This document shows positions 15,823 to 24,341 of a DNA stretch of 33,701 nucleotides, one piece after another. The DNA comes from Chryseobacterium populi (GTDB taxonomy: Bacteria; Bacteroidota; Bacteroidia; Flavobacteriales; Weeksellaceae): the NCBI RefSeq assembly GCF_000282115.1, contig NZ_AKJY01000013.1, forward strand, positions 1-33,701. The letters run 5' to 3'. The translations under genes and the position numbers were made by a program. The notes under the pieces were generated by a model, which searched no databases, had not been told where the DNA came from, and saw only the letters and a program-made list of their open reading frames with translations. Numbering within the stretch: the first letter of the stretch is position 1; each line of letters begins with the position of its first letter.

Positions 15823-18543
15823 ATGGGTACAGCAGGCATAAAGAAGGCTTTGATCAAAGAGCCTAAAAAAAATGTTAAACAATATGGTTCCGGCTATCTA
15901 GTGGAGCTGAGCCCTTCAGAAAGTTCCTTTACTGCTTATGTGGATAAGTCTTGTTTAGGACCAGGCACACGTAATCCCGAAAATACAATTCGGGATGTAA
16001 AATGGTTTCTTGTAAGAGAGCATCTATGGAATGCCTACAAGCAATTGTATCCGCAATTATCTCCCAGTGAGTTTTTTAGTACCCTGAAAACGTCCAATGA
16101 AGAAAATAAAGATTATAAAATTCTTGAAGGAAATAACCGGGTTGTCAATGTAAGTGATGTAAAGAACGGTATTGGGAATATTGGTGTTGTTTACTTGCTA
16201 ATTCCATACAATGTCTTTCCGGAAACAGACGGTGTAGAAGTTTTAAGAGTGGTTGCAACAGACCGTCCGCAGGTTTTGTACTGTAATTTTAAGTTCCCGA
16301 AGGAAGGAAGCTATATTCCGTTACAGGACAGTGACAAAAAAGCAGCCTACGGACAAACAGTAGATGTAGAAGTCTACACTCACCTGCTCCCTGACTGGCA
16401 TCATAACCTGGAAAAATTTGTTTTTGATGTAGAACTTGTTAATAAAGGAAAAGTAGTTTCCAAAAAGGAAAGAGTCGAGATAACAAACCCGGGAGCGTTT
16501 CATTACAATGCCCAAAAGTCATTAAGATTTCTTATAAATCCGGAATGGCAAAAAAATCATAACAGCCAGAAACAAGATGAAAAATATTACCTGAGACTGA
16601 GAGGATATATCGATTTTACCGGCCCTGTTTTGGTTGCTAACGGAAGTGTTTCCGCTACAGGACAATATGATTCTGAACAGGCCACCTCAGATTGGGTAAG
16701 ACTGGAAAACGGAAAGTGGATATACGATTCTTCCCGTGAACTTTTGGTTCCCTATGACACAATAAGTTCTCTTTTGAACCAGTTTGAAACACAAAAAAAC
16801 AATCAGATCCAGTATATTGGAGACATACAATATAAGAAAAGGGAATATGACCCTTGCGGATATTCTAAAATCACTATAAAAGATGAGGAAGACGGAGACA
16901 GGGCTCCTTTGGTAATTTTCGATGAAGAGGACACCAAAGGCCCGATAGACCGTACCAGCCAGATCTTTGGGATTACAGCCGGAGACAAGAGAAAAAAAAT
17001 CTCCATCACTTTAGATAAACTCACAACAAAAGATGTTTTCTGCCAGGGATTACTTTTAGATGAAGGACAGAAGCATACAGCACAAACCAATGTTTTCCAG
17101 GTAAATAAAGTATTTGCTGCACAAAGAGATGCCGCCGGGTTTAATACACAAACCGATCAAACACATTCTCAGCAACAGCAAAACGCAGGCATTACAGCTA
17201 CCAACGAAAACAGGACAGACACAGACGTTATTAAAACCAATAAGTCTTATAATCCTTCACAGGTACAGCAGTGGACAGCCGGAACAGATTATAAATTTGA
17301 GGGTGACAGCAAAATGCTGCTCATGCCTAAATATAATTATAATAAAACCTTTCTTCAGGGTAGAACGAGTACTTATACTGCTGATGCTGCCAATATATTA
17401 TGGCTGTTTAATTATTTTATCCTGAACGAAGATCTGGCACAGAATTACTTTGTTCCCATAAGTACCTGCCGTTACCCTAACCAGATTGCTAAAATTAAAG
17501 TATACCCGGATATAGAATGGGAAGTTGCATTTCTGATAACGATAGGTAAAGGATATACCGGAAAAATAAAATATACCCGGGAAAGACTGAATGCACACCA
17601 TCAGAATTACAACATGAGATATCTGGGGAGTGAGCTGAATATCGATGCCACACAATCATCCAATTTAGGATGGGTATTAAAGGCAAAAGCCGTTGAGAAC
17701 GGAAAAGAGCATGAAATTGGAATTGAAAGTATAAAAAAGGTTGTAGACACCGCCGTAGCTGCTTTTAATATGACCCGTCAATATCTGGAAGTATTCAATC
17801 CCGGCAACAGTGACGGCACTCCAAGCTTAGCGCAATCAAGGCGTGTGATTGAAGTGGATTTTGCGATAGATCCGCCTAATGTAGGATTTGCCTTAGGCTG
17901 GAAATTCGGTAAAGCAAGCAATAATGAGATTGTTCCGATATACACTGGTGGCTTAAGGGCAGATCCGTTAATCGGGTTAACCGTAGTTGTGGATTTAGTT
18001 CCCTTAATTAAATTCCTGGGACCGATCGGAAGAGTAATCAGCTGGATTATCCAGTTTATAGAATGGTTATCAAAATCCGATCTTTACATTACATTTGAAG
18101 TTTCTTTCCCTGTAAAGGCAGATTTAAGCTTATCTTACAATCGTGTAGACGGTTTTGCCAACAGAGGAAAACAAAAAATGTGGGTAGAACCCGGAGTTAC
18201 CCTTCGGGCAGGATGTAAAAGTAATGAAGTGGTTTTTATCCCTACCACAACCAGAAACGGAATTACGGAAACAACTGAAGTGGAAAAATGGAAAGTGGAA
18301 GGAAACGTAGCCACGTCATTGACCTTTGAAAAAGAATGGGGGTATGATAAAAACCAGTCAAAATATTATGAGAAATCAACGGTTAATTTTAAAGGCGCCA
18401 AAATGACGATCGTTATCAGTGAACTTATCAGCAACCGGAGAATTGATTTTAAGCCTACCCATCAACAAGTTTTTACAATAATCGAAGAGCCTAAAGACCC
18501 AATATATGATTCAGGAAAAATATACATTGAAGAGAAGAAATAA
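15823..18543 (+). CDS. Large unknown protein, candidate cargo/effector of the PAAR-like spike
   Basis: A 906-residue protein that I cannot assign to a family. The first 30 residues are basic (IKKALIKEPKKNVKQYG). Residues 100-340 look beta-rich and Ig/Fn-like (VDVEVYTHLLPDW, YYLRLRGYIDF). A Gln/Asn/Thr-rich linker spans about 440-480. The C-terminal third has strands such as VIEVDFAIDPPNVGFALGWKF, then a hydrophobic hairpin at about 715-750 (LTVVVDLVPLIKFLGPIGRV, then SWIIQFIEWL). No signal peptide is present, which fits non-Sec export. The start is 2 bp after the PAAR-like gene, and a lipoprotein gene overlaps its end. A membrane-acting toxin is plausible; a structural or adaptor role is the alternative. 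Confidence 0.8.
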   Translation: MGTAGIKKALIKEPKKNVKQYGSGYLVELSPSESSFTAYVDKSCLGPGTRNPENTIRDVKWFLVREHLWNAYKQLYPQLSPSEFFSTLKTSNEENKDYKILEGNNRVVNVSDVKNGIGNIGVVYLLIPYNVFPETDGVEVLRVVATDRPQVLYCNFKFPKEGSYIPLQDSDKKAAYGQTVDVEVYTHLLPDWHHNLEKFVFDVELVNKGKVVSKKERVEITNPGAFHYNAQKSLRFLINPEWQKNHNSQKQDEKYYLRLRGYIDFTGPVLVANGSVSATGQYDSEQATSDWVRLENGKWIYDSSRELLVPYDTISSLLNQFETQKNNQIQYIGDIQYKKREYDPCGYSKITIKDEEDGDRAPLVIFDEEDTKGPIDRTSQIFGITAGDKRKKISITLDKLTTKDVFCQGLLLDEGQKHTAQTNVFQVNKVFAAQRDAAGFNTQTDQTHSQQQQNAGITATNENRTDTDVIKTNKSYNPSQVQQWTAGTDYKFEGDSKMLLMPKYNYNKTFLQGRTSTYTADAANILWLFNYFILNEDLAQNYFVPISTCRYPNQIAKIKVYPDIEWEVAFLITIGKGYTGKIKYTRERLNAHHQNYNMRYLGSELNIDATQSSNLGWVLKAKAVENGKEHEIGIESIKKVVDTAVAAFNMTRQYLEVFNPGNSDGTPSLAQSRRVIEVDFAIDPPNVGFALGWKFGKASNNEIVPIYTGGLRADPLIGLTVVVDLVPLIKFLGPIGRVISWIIQFIEWLSKSDLYITFEVSFPVKADLSLSYNRVDGFANRGKQKMWVEPGVTLRAGCKSNEVVFIPTTTRNGITETTEVEKWKVEGNVATSLTFEKEWGYDKNQSKYYEKSTVNFKGAKMTIVISELISNRRIDFKPTHQQVFTIIEEPKDPIYDSGKIYIEEKK

Positions 18544-19138
18544 ATTTTTATTTGCAGTTATCTTCGTTTTATCTGTATACAGCTGCAAATCACAGGAAAA
18601 AGAGAATCCTAAAACTTTAGGAAGCAGCAATTTTGATATAGAAAAAATAACATTTCACGAAAATATAGACACTTTATTCGGTACCAACAAGTACTACAAA
18701 ACCTCTATAAAAGACAGTGATTCAGATATTTCCTACAATTATATCATCAGTAAAAAACAAAATGAAAACATCAGGGTTTCATTGGGAAATACAGATATAA
18801 GCAGTTATAAATATGATTTTAAGGTAAGCAAAAACAATGAAATCATCGGTGTATCTACCTCTTTTGTCTTAAAGGAAAATATTAAAGATAAAATCATTAA
18901 TGATATTGACCGTCAATACAAAACATTTAAAGTAAATATCAACCAGCTGTACGATAATCCTTCTGTTTACAGATGGGAAACACCGGATAAAATCATCCAG
19001 TTCGCTTATTCTTCCTTTGAAAAAGATAATATTTATACCATTTCTATTGTAAATAAAAAATTCGACTGCAGCCGGTTTCCACTGGAAAAAGTATTTGTAG
19101 GCGAAGATATCTGTTTAAAAAAATACCAAAAAAAGTAA
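18506..19138 (+). CDS. Predicted lipoprotein, candidate immunity protein
   Basis: A 210-residue protein starting at ATG 18506, 38 bp inside the preceding gene. A basic n-region (KRRNK), a hydrophobic stretch and lipobox VYSC (Cys27) predict lipid anchoring. A TTG at codon 8 would also give a good lipoprotein signal, so the exact start is uncertain. The mature part is polar and Lys/Asp-rich with beta-type strands and no enzyme motif. It contains a late Cys pair (KKFDCSRF, GEDICLKK). A small envelope-anchored protein coupled to a putative secreted effector is the classic setting of an immunity gene, but no homology supports this directly. Confidence 0.75.
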   Translation: MIQEKYTLKRRNKFLFAVIFVLSVYSCKSQEKENPKTLGSSNFDIEKITFHENIDTLFGTNKYYKTSIKDSDSDISYNYIISKKQNENIRVSLGNTDISSYKYDFKVSKNNEIIGVSTSFVLKENIKDKIINDIDRQYKTFKVNINQLYDNPSVYRWETPDKIIQFAYSSFEKDNIYTISIVNKKFDCSRFPLEKVFVGEDICLKKYQKK

Positions 19139-19144
19139 CTGATC

Positions 19145-19942
19145 ATGTATAAGAATCCCTTCTATCTTGCAGAATTGCAGGTGAGAAATTGCCAGGCAGA
19201 ATTATTCATCAATGATGTTCCCTGTTTCGATCATTATAAAGAAGGCGGAATGGCAGTGGACTGGCCTGTCAACGGATATATTTTAAATTCCGGTAAACAG
19301 TTTTTTACCATAAAAGCCCACTGCTTCGAACATGAAGACAGAATCAGCAAACATGCTTCTATTGATCTTAAAATCACCGTAAGAGATGCTTTTGATTTCT
19401 CAATTCCAAAGCAGACGGTAAAACAGCATTTTCATATTTCTTTCGAAGAAAAGGATACTCCGATGTATACAACAGGAGATTTTTTTGAGGCCGAAGTTCC
19501 TTATTATTTAGAAGGATGGAAAAACTCTTTCAGTTTCTCAGATTATATCAATGGGGATAATCCCGTGAAAGATAACCTGGTTGAAGAAATTAAAGAATAT
19601 TATGAAACATTCTATCAGATCATTAAAAACAGGAATACTGATCAGTATAATGTTATAAACAATCAACGTTTTGAAGAAATTACCACCGTTTTTTACCTCA
19701 GCGAAGATGAAAAAGCAGCAAGGAGAAAGGCCATCCTGAACTCATCCCGACAGGATGTCAACAAGATAGACTTTTCGGAATATTCCTTACATTTTTATGG
19801 CAACAGAAACCAGGTTGTAGGCATGAAAATAAATGACCAGCCATGCGGTTTTGTTTTTGAGAATAACGAAGGAATGATCATTACAGAATTAGCCTTGTTC
19901 CATCTTAAAAAAGGAGAAAATAAACTTTCGCTCATCAGATAA
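19145..19942 (+). CDS. Unknown protein with two similar beta motifs
   Basis: A 265-residue protein without signal peptide or membrane segments, 6 bp after the lipoprotein gene. The N-terminal segment CQAELFINDVPCF and the C-terminal segment VVGMKINDQPCGFVF resemble each other (INDxPC). Each is followed by a strand ending in a GKQFFTIKA or GENKLSLIR pattern. This suggests two beta-sandwich units around a helical middle (about 140-205). I do not know the family. Its place in the cassette points to a partner of the secreted module, for instance a second immunity protein, adaptor or chaperone. Confidence 0.72.
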   Translation: MYKNPFYLAELQVRNCQAELFINDVPCFDHYKEGGMAVDWPVNGYILNSGKQFFTIKAHCFEHEDRISKHASIDLKITVRDAFDFSIPKQTVKQHFHISFEEKDTPMYTTGDFFEAEVPYYLEGWKNSFSFSDYINGDNPVKDNLVEEIKEYYETFYQIIKNRNTDQYNVINNQRFEEITTVFYLSEDEKAARRKAILNSSRQDVNKIDFSEYSLHFYGNRNQVVGMKINDQPCGFVFENNEGMIITELALFHLKKGENKLSLIR

Positions 19943-19948
19943 TTACAA

Positions 19949-20407
19949 ATGGCTTTCCCCACTATATCCGTAAAAAATAACTTCCTGATATTTGAGACTT
20001 TCTTTCTTCTACAAAAGGTCTCCTTTGACTCCATTGAAGATATCCTTATTTCCCATGTTCAGGTACAGACTAAACATAAAATATCTATTTATCTTAATCA
20101 GCCCCTTATTAATGAATTGAAATCAGAAACATTTGTTAATAAGCTGCTGTTCTTTGTTTTCAGGGCATTTAATAAAAATCCTTATGAAATTATTGCCCAA
20201 TACGAAAATACAGAGCTTGCAGCCTTATTAAGAATATTTAAAGAAAATTTAGATCACACCACAATTCCCGATGACCTTGATAAAAGCATTTTATGGCGAA
20301 CTGTTGATCAGGGTCTCCGGATACCCGGAACAAAATTAATTTACAGTAAAAATAAGCTGGGTTTAGCAGAAGTATTAAAAAAACATCATCTGCTGGCTGA
20401 AAGATAA
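19949..20407 (+). CDS. Unknown protein, last full gene of the cassette
   Basis: 152 residues from ATG 19949, 6 bp after the preceding stop. No signal peptide. A hydrophobic but probably soluble N-terminal region (FLIFETFFLLQKVSF) is followed by a mixed helical part ending in a basic tail (KNKLGLAEVLKKHHLLAER). No family is recognised. Tight spacing indicates cotranscription with the PAAR-like cassette. Immunity or adaptor functions are possible, but nothing in the sequence decides it. Confidence 0.7.
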   Translation: MAFPTISVKNNFLIFETFFLLQKVSFDSIEDILISHVQVQTKHKISIYLNQPLINELKSETFVNKLLFFVFRAFNKNPYEIIAQYENTELAALLRIFKENLDHTTIPDDLDKSILWRTVDQGLRIPGTKLIYSKNKLGLAEVLKKHHLLAER

Positions 20408-20408
20408 T

Positions 20409-20510
20409 TTGGATAACTATATACCATTTACATTTGTTGTTTCTGGCTTCTTGCAAATGATCGGTTTTTATATCGCAATGAAAATGATGAGCTGGACAAA
20501 TCTAAAATGA
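20409..20510 (+). CDS. Possible 33-residue membrane peptide or gene remnant
   Basis: A frame opened by TTG at 20409, directly after the previous stop, encodes a short peptide. It is hydrophobic around IPFTFVVSGFLQMIGFYIAM, then MKMMSWTNLK and TGA. The composition looks like a genuine single transmembrane helix with a basic/aromatic end. A second frame continues (SKMSKNFLISK...) for a further 20-odd codons to a TAG near 20588, so a frameshifted remnant of a longer gene is possible. No ATG is available before codon 15. Confidence is low. Confidence 0.3.
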   Translation: MDNYIPFTFVVSGFLQMIGFYIAMKMMSWTNLK

Positions 20511-20622
20511 GCAAAAATTTTTTAATCTCTAAAATAGATTTCAAAAGAATGCTTCATAACAGCTTTGCTGCTTTTCTTAAAATATAGAAAACAGTATCGT
20601 TCCCATAATTTGGAATGCCCTA

Positions 20623-21522
20623 CTACTCCATTTTTTCAAGAAGCAAACCAAGCTTATAAAAATCAAGATAGCGGAGGCCGGTATTTCCTTTTAAAAGAGA
20701 TTCTTTCAACCTTTCTTTTCGTAATCCAAAAAACAGTCTGAATAAAGGCTTTAAAGGCTGCTTATCTAGCATCTGGTAAGCTTTTACAAGTTTAACTTCA
20801 GATAGCTTTGCATTTAGCTCTTTATTTCTAAGCATTTTAGACAGGCTGTCCACAGACTCTTCTACTTTTTGAAGATAAACTTTATTGTCTTCCAGGTCAT
20901 TATTAAAAATAGGATTGTCTATATGACCGATCCTTATTTCCTCTGATTTTAAATCCATGGCAAAAAGCAGATCCTCATACCCGTATTTTTGAAATTCAGG
21001 ATTAAAATGTACTTTTTCCAACACTTCTTTTTTTATCACAAAATTATTGGTCTGAAAGCTTAAATAAGGTTTTTCCAGGCGGAATTTAACCGGGAGATTC
21101 TCCCGTTCCACCGCAAATTTCCACCGCAAATGATGGTTTTCATCCGGAAATGTTTCTGACACTTTTCTCCCCCCGTAAATCACCTTTGTATCAGTGTTTT
21201 TTTCTATAAAACGAACATAATTATTTAAAAAATTCTCACTAATTATTTTTCCGTCACAATCCAGAAAAAGTAAATAATCTCCTTTCGAGTAATAAAGAAA
21301 AAGATTACGGATCTGTGACCTTCCTATATTTTTTTCAAGAAAAATGAAGTTTTTAACTTCGGGCTGAAGCGTCCTGTTGATTTGTATAAATTTGTCTTCC
21401 GAAGCATCATCAATCAAAATAATTTCTGCATCAATGGAACCTGCGGTGATTTCTTTTTTCAAATCACTGACCAGTTCTCGAACATCAAAATTATAAACCG
21501 GGATACAGATGGAAAGCTTCAT
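20623..21522 (-). CDS. Glycosyltransferase family 2
   Basis: A 299-residue cytoplasmic GT-A enzyme. KLSICIPVYN opens the nucleotide-sugar domain, LIDDASED (Asp38/Asp39) binds the donor, NIGRSQIRNL is the conserved acceptor-side helix, and DCD at 88-90 serves as the metal-binding DxD. YGYEDLLFAMDL supplies the ED catalytic-base region. The C-terminal 80 residues are helical. Sugar and acceptor are unknown. It follows the GT9 gene by 4 bp and is the last gene of the sufE-GT9-GT2 unit, probably contributing to lipopolysaccharide or surface glycan. Confidence 0.92.
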   Translation of the reverse strand: MKLSICIPVYNFDVRELVSDLKKEITAGSIDAEIILIDDASEDKFIQINRTLQPEVKNFIFLEKNIGRSQIRNLFLYYSKGDYLLFLDCDGKIISENFLNNYVRFIEKNTDTKVIYGGRKVSETFPDENHHLRWKFAVERENLPVKFRLEKPYLSFQTNNFVIKKEVLEKVHFNPEFQKYGYEDLLFAMDLKSEEIRIGHIDNPIFNNDLEDNKVYLQKVEESVDSLSKMLRNKELNAKLSEVKLVKAYQMLDKQPLKPLFRLFFGLRKERLKESLLKGNTGLRYLDFYKLGLLLEKME

Positions 21523-21526
21523 TCAA

Positions 21527-22492
21527 TCAGATTTTCTCTATAATTTTCTGCACATCAAGCTCTGCCAGGCAAGCCCAGTCGCCCCTGTAGCATTCTTTAT
21601 CACCAAATACCGAACAAGGCCTGCAGCTTAAATCTTTTACCTGAACAACATCATCTTCACTTTGACCAAACCCAAGGAAGCCGGCGTATGGATGAGTAGC
21701 TCCCCAAACAGACACACATCTTGTTCCTACAAGGCTGGCAAGGTGCATATTCGCAGAGTCCATAGAGATCATCAGTTCCAGCCCGGAAATTCTATGAAGC
21801 TCTTCTTTAAGGTTTAATTTTCCTGATAAACTTTCCGTATTAGGAATTTCTTTTTCCCATTTTTCAAGGGTCTCTGTTTCCTTTTGTCCGCCTCCGAAAA
21901 AATATATTTTTTGTTTCCGGGCCAGGATTCTTGCTAATTCATAAGATTTTTCCAAAGGAAGCATTTTCCCTCTATGCTGGGCAAAAGGAGCAAAACCTAT
22001 CCCCGATTTCTGGAAAGAAGCCGGTCTTAATTTGTGGGACAGAGTTACCTGAAAGCCCATTTCTCTGAAAACATCCGCATAACGCTCAACTGTTTGCTTT
22101 AGCTGAACCTTATCCAGATTCCAGATATCGGTAAGTCTTTCCTTCTCGTGCTTCCCTTTGTTGATTTTAAAAACCTTAAGTCCTTTTTTTATGTAAATCT
22201 TATCAAGAACCTTTGTTCTGATCACGTCATGCAGATTGGCAATATAATCGGGACGGAATTCTTTTATAAGTTCATTCGCCAACCTGTTTAATCCGAAAAA
22301 GCCTTTAAAATCATCCAGGTTGATTCCTTTAAAGATAACATTCGGGATATCAGCAAATAAACCTTCAAAATTCTTTCTTGAAACCATCACGATTTCCACG
22401 TCAGGATTCTGCTCCAAAAATTCCCGGAAAACAGGTGCCGTCATGGCAACATCACCAAAGGCCGAAAAACGATATGCTAAAATTCTGGTCAC
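21527..22492 (-). CDS. Glycosyltransferase family 9 (heptosyltransferase-like)
   Basis: 321 residues. RFSAFGDVAMTAP near the N-terminus is the classic GT9 opening. GFAPFAQHRGKMLPLE, SMDSANMHLASLVGT and WGATHPYAGF are C-terminal donor-site blocks. A four-cysteine cluster (CRPCSVFGDKECYRGDWACL) near the end is common in Bacteroidetes GT9 proteins. The start codon is GTG at 22492, 2 bp after the sufE stop; no ATG offers a complete N-terminus. The enzyme acts at the inner face of the inner membrane on a lipid-linked or core oligosaccharide acceptor. True heptose use is unproven. Confidence 0.92.
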   Translation of the reverse strand: MTRILAYRFSAFGDVAMTAPVFREFLEQNPDVEIVMVSRKNFEGLFADIPNVIFKGINLDDFKGFFGLNRLANELIKEFRPDYIANLHDVIRTKVLDKIYIKKGLKVFKINKGKHEKERLTDIWNLDKVQLKQTVERYADVFREMGFQVTLSHKLRPASFQKSGIGFAPFAQHRGKMLPLEKSYELARILARKQKIYFFGGGQKETETLEKWEKEIPNTESLSGKLNLKEELHRISGLELMISMDSANMHLASLVGTRCVSVWGATHPYAGFLGFGQSEDDVVQVKDLSCRPCSVFGDKECYRGDWACLAELDVQKIIEKI

Positions 22493-22494
22493 AA

Positions 22495-22914
22495 CTACGA
22501 CTTTAGCTGGTAGGCAACGGCATAAAACTTAATCTGCTTCGTCATAGCCATTAAACCATTGGCTCTGGACGGGGAAAGGAATTCCTGTAATCCGATCTCA
22601 GAAATAAACCCGAAATCGGAATCTAAAATTTCCTGTGTAGAATGACCGCTGTAAATACTGATTAATAAAGAAACGATTCCTTTTGGAAGAATTCCGTCAG
22701 AATCTGCATCGAAAAAAAGTTTTCCATCTTTGAATTCAGCATCAATCCATACTTTACTTTGACAACCTTTGATCAGATTCTCATCTGTTTTTTTATCTTC
22801 CGCCAATCCCTTAAGCTCTTTCCCGAGATCAATGATGTACTCATACTTTTGCTCCCAGTCATCAAGAAATGCAAATTCGTCAACGATTTCCTGCTGTTTT
22901 TCTTTAATGGTCAT
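22495..22914 (-). CDS. sufE: SufE-type cysteine desulfurase activator
   Basis: A 139-residue cytosolic protein with the SufE fold pattern. LIKGCQSKVWIDAEFKDGK contains the persulfide-accepting Cys51, and SPSRANGLMAMTKQIK is the conserved C-terminal helix. SufE takes sulfur from SufS and passes it to the SufBCD scaffold for Fe-S cluster assembly. Here it is away from other suf genes and heads a unit with GT9 and GT2 genes. A TATCTTTG -7 box precedes it. The fold and cysteine are intact, so it is probably functional. Confidence 0.93.
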   Translation of the reverse strand: MTIKEKQQEIVDEFAFLDDWEQKYEYIIDLGKELKGLAEDKKTDENLIKGCQSKVWIDAEFKDGKLFFDADSDGILPKGIVSLLISIYSGHSTQEILDSDFGFISEIGLQEFLSPSRANGLMAMTKQIKFYAVAYQLKS

Positions 22915-22934
22915 GTTTTTAAATTTCTATTTTG

Positions 22935-22942
22935 CAAAGATA
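22935..22942 (-). promoter_or_regulatory. Candidate -7 box for sufE-GT9-GT2
   Basis: The minus strand reads TATCTTTG then C, the full TAnnTTTGC element, 20 bp before the sufE ATG. A TTG lies 25 bp upstream, longer than the usual spacer. Confidence 0.5.
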
Positions 22943-23025
22943 ACCAATTTTAAAAAGATATTTAACCCAAGACTCATCTGAAAACCTGATGGTAATGATT
23001 AAAATTATTTTTTTAAAGGATAATT

Positions 23026-24117
23026 TTATTGAGCCGCTTTTTGAAATACTTCCAGAAGCTTTATTTCTTCATTTTCCCAACAGAACAAATCTGAAGCTTT
23101 TGCAAGCTCCTCCTGGTAATTCTTCCTTCCTTTATTTAAAACCGACTGTATCGTTGCAGCTATATTTTCAGGAAGATGCCCTTTAATAATTTCTCCGATG
23201 TCAAAATGTCTTTTAATCTTCTGCATTTCAGGAAGATCTGACATGATCAAAGGAACCCGGGCCTGAATACAGTCTAAGACCTTGTTGGGAAGTGAAAATA
23301 AATAACTGTCACCTGCATTTTCTTCAATACTCATTCCGACATCCGCTGTAACAGTAATTTTTCTTAAGTCTTCCGGTTTTAATTTTCCCAGAAACTGAAC
23401 TTTATGCTGAAGGCCTTCTCTAATGGCCAGATCTTCATATTCTTTTTTCTTTGGCCCGTCACCGGCAATTTTAAAAACCACCCCATCAAGATGATGCATT
23501 GCCAGAATCGCTTTATCAATCCCCCTGAAAGGATTAATTGCTCCCTGATATAAAATAACCTTAGGAGTATTCTCGGGAATTTCCGGGGCAACAGTCATTT
23601 TTTTCGGGGCATTCTGAACAACTACGGGCTCTACTCCATACTTTTTTTGAAACCATCCGGCATAGCTTTCACTTGCTGTTATCATCCATTCCAGTTTCGG
23701 AATAATATTTTTTTCCAGGTACCGCCAGAGTTTTTGTGACATTTTTCCCTGGATGGCAGGCATTTCTGAAAAGATCTCATGGCTGTCAAACACCAGAGGA
23801 ATATTTAATTTTTTGGAAACAAGATAATTTGGTAGTAAAACATCGACATCATTGGCATGAAGAATGGTATTTCCGTCAGCTTTTTTCTTTAATTCCTGAT
23901 ATAATTTCCAGTTAAATTCAAAATAAGCGGTCTTTAAGCTTTTGGATGTGAGATGAATCCTTGAAAAAGGATAAGGCCGTGTCATTTTTTCTGCCCCGTT
24001 CCAGTCGTTTCCTATTAATTCAACCTGATATCCGTTCTCATGCAGGCTTCTGCAGACCTTTTCGATCCGTTGGTCTGTATATAAATTGCTGAAAGCAGAG
24101 GTTAGGATTTTTTTCAT
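23026..24117 (-). CDS. Glycosyltransferase family 4
   Basis: A 363-residue GT-B enzyme. The N-terminal half has the Rossmann features and HANDVDVLLPNYL, and FDSHEIFSEMP is a familiar acceptor-domain motif in Bacteroidetes GT4 proteins. The C-terminal donor domain shows YQGAINPFRGIDKAI, FKIAGDGPKKKEYE, and SLPNKVLDCIQARVPLIMSD, corresponding to the E-x7-E region with variations. It is a retaining transferase by family; sugar and acceptor are unknown. The ATG overlaps the stop of the small upstream membrane gene (ATGA), implying coupled translation. Confidence 0.9.
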   Translation of the reverse strand: MKKILTSAFSNLYTDQRIEKVCRSLHENGYQVELIGNDWNGAEKMTRPYPFSRIHLTSKSLKTAYFEFNWKLYQELKKKADGNTILHANDVDVLLPNYLVSKKLNIPLVFDSHEIFSEMPAIQGKMSQKLWRYLEKNIIPKLEWMITASESYAGWFQKKYGVEPVVVQNAPKKMTVAPEIPENTPKVILYQGAINPFRGIDKAILAMHHLDGVVFKIAGDGPKKKEYEDLAIREGLQHKVQFLGKLKPEDLRKITVTADVGMSIEENAGDSYLFSLPNKVLDCIQARVPLIMSDLPEMQKIKRHFDIGEIIKGHLPENIAATIQSVLNKGRKNYQEELAKASDLFCWENEEIKLLEVFQKAAQ

Positions 24118-24341
24118 CAGCTTTTCTTTCCGTCCATCAGGTGATAGATTTGTATGAAACAGATCAGCCCGTTAGGAATAATTACCGGCCAAAGCATTCC
24201 GCTGAAGATACCGTAAATGACAAAACAGATACAGCCAATCATATTAACGATCCTGATTTTTCTTACATCTTTTAATATAAAACTCAACACAATAAAAAGT
24301 GAAGCAGAATATCCTATATAGGTAGCAATTTCGGGATTCAT
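24117..24341 (-). CDS. Small YgjV-like inner membrane protein
   Basis: 74 residues with two or three hydrophobic helices: YIGYSASLFIVLSFIL, IVNMIGCICFVIYGIF and WPVIIPNGLICFIQIYHL. The charged turn KDVRKIRIVN between the first two helices is characteristic of the YgjV-type small membrane proteins. Database entries of this type are sometimes mislabelled as uroporphyrinogen decarboxylase, which this is not. Overlap with the GT4 gene (ATGA) suggests a shared transcript. Function is unknown. Confidence 0.75.
   Translation of the reverse strand: MNPEIATYIGYSASLFIVLSFILKDVRKIRIVNMIGCICFVIYGIFSGMLWPVIIPNGLICFIQIYHLMDGKKS

Noticed and set aside
17114..17425. Open frame inside the 906-residue gene
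   Set aside because: No start context, no domain, and fully embedded in a convincing coding region.
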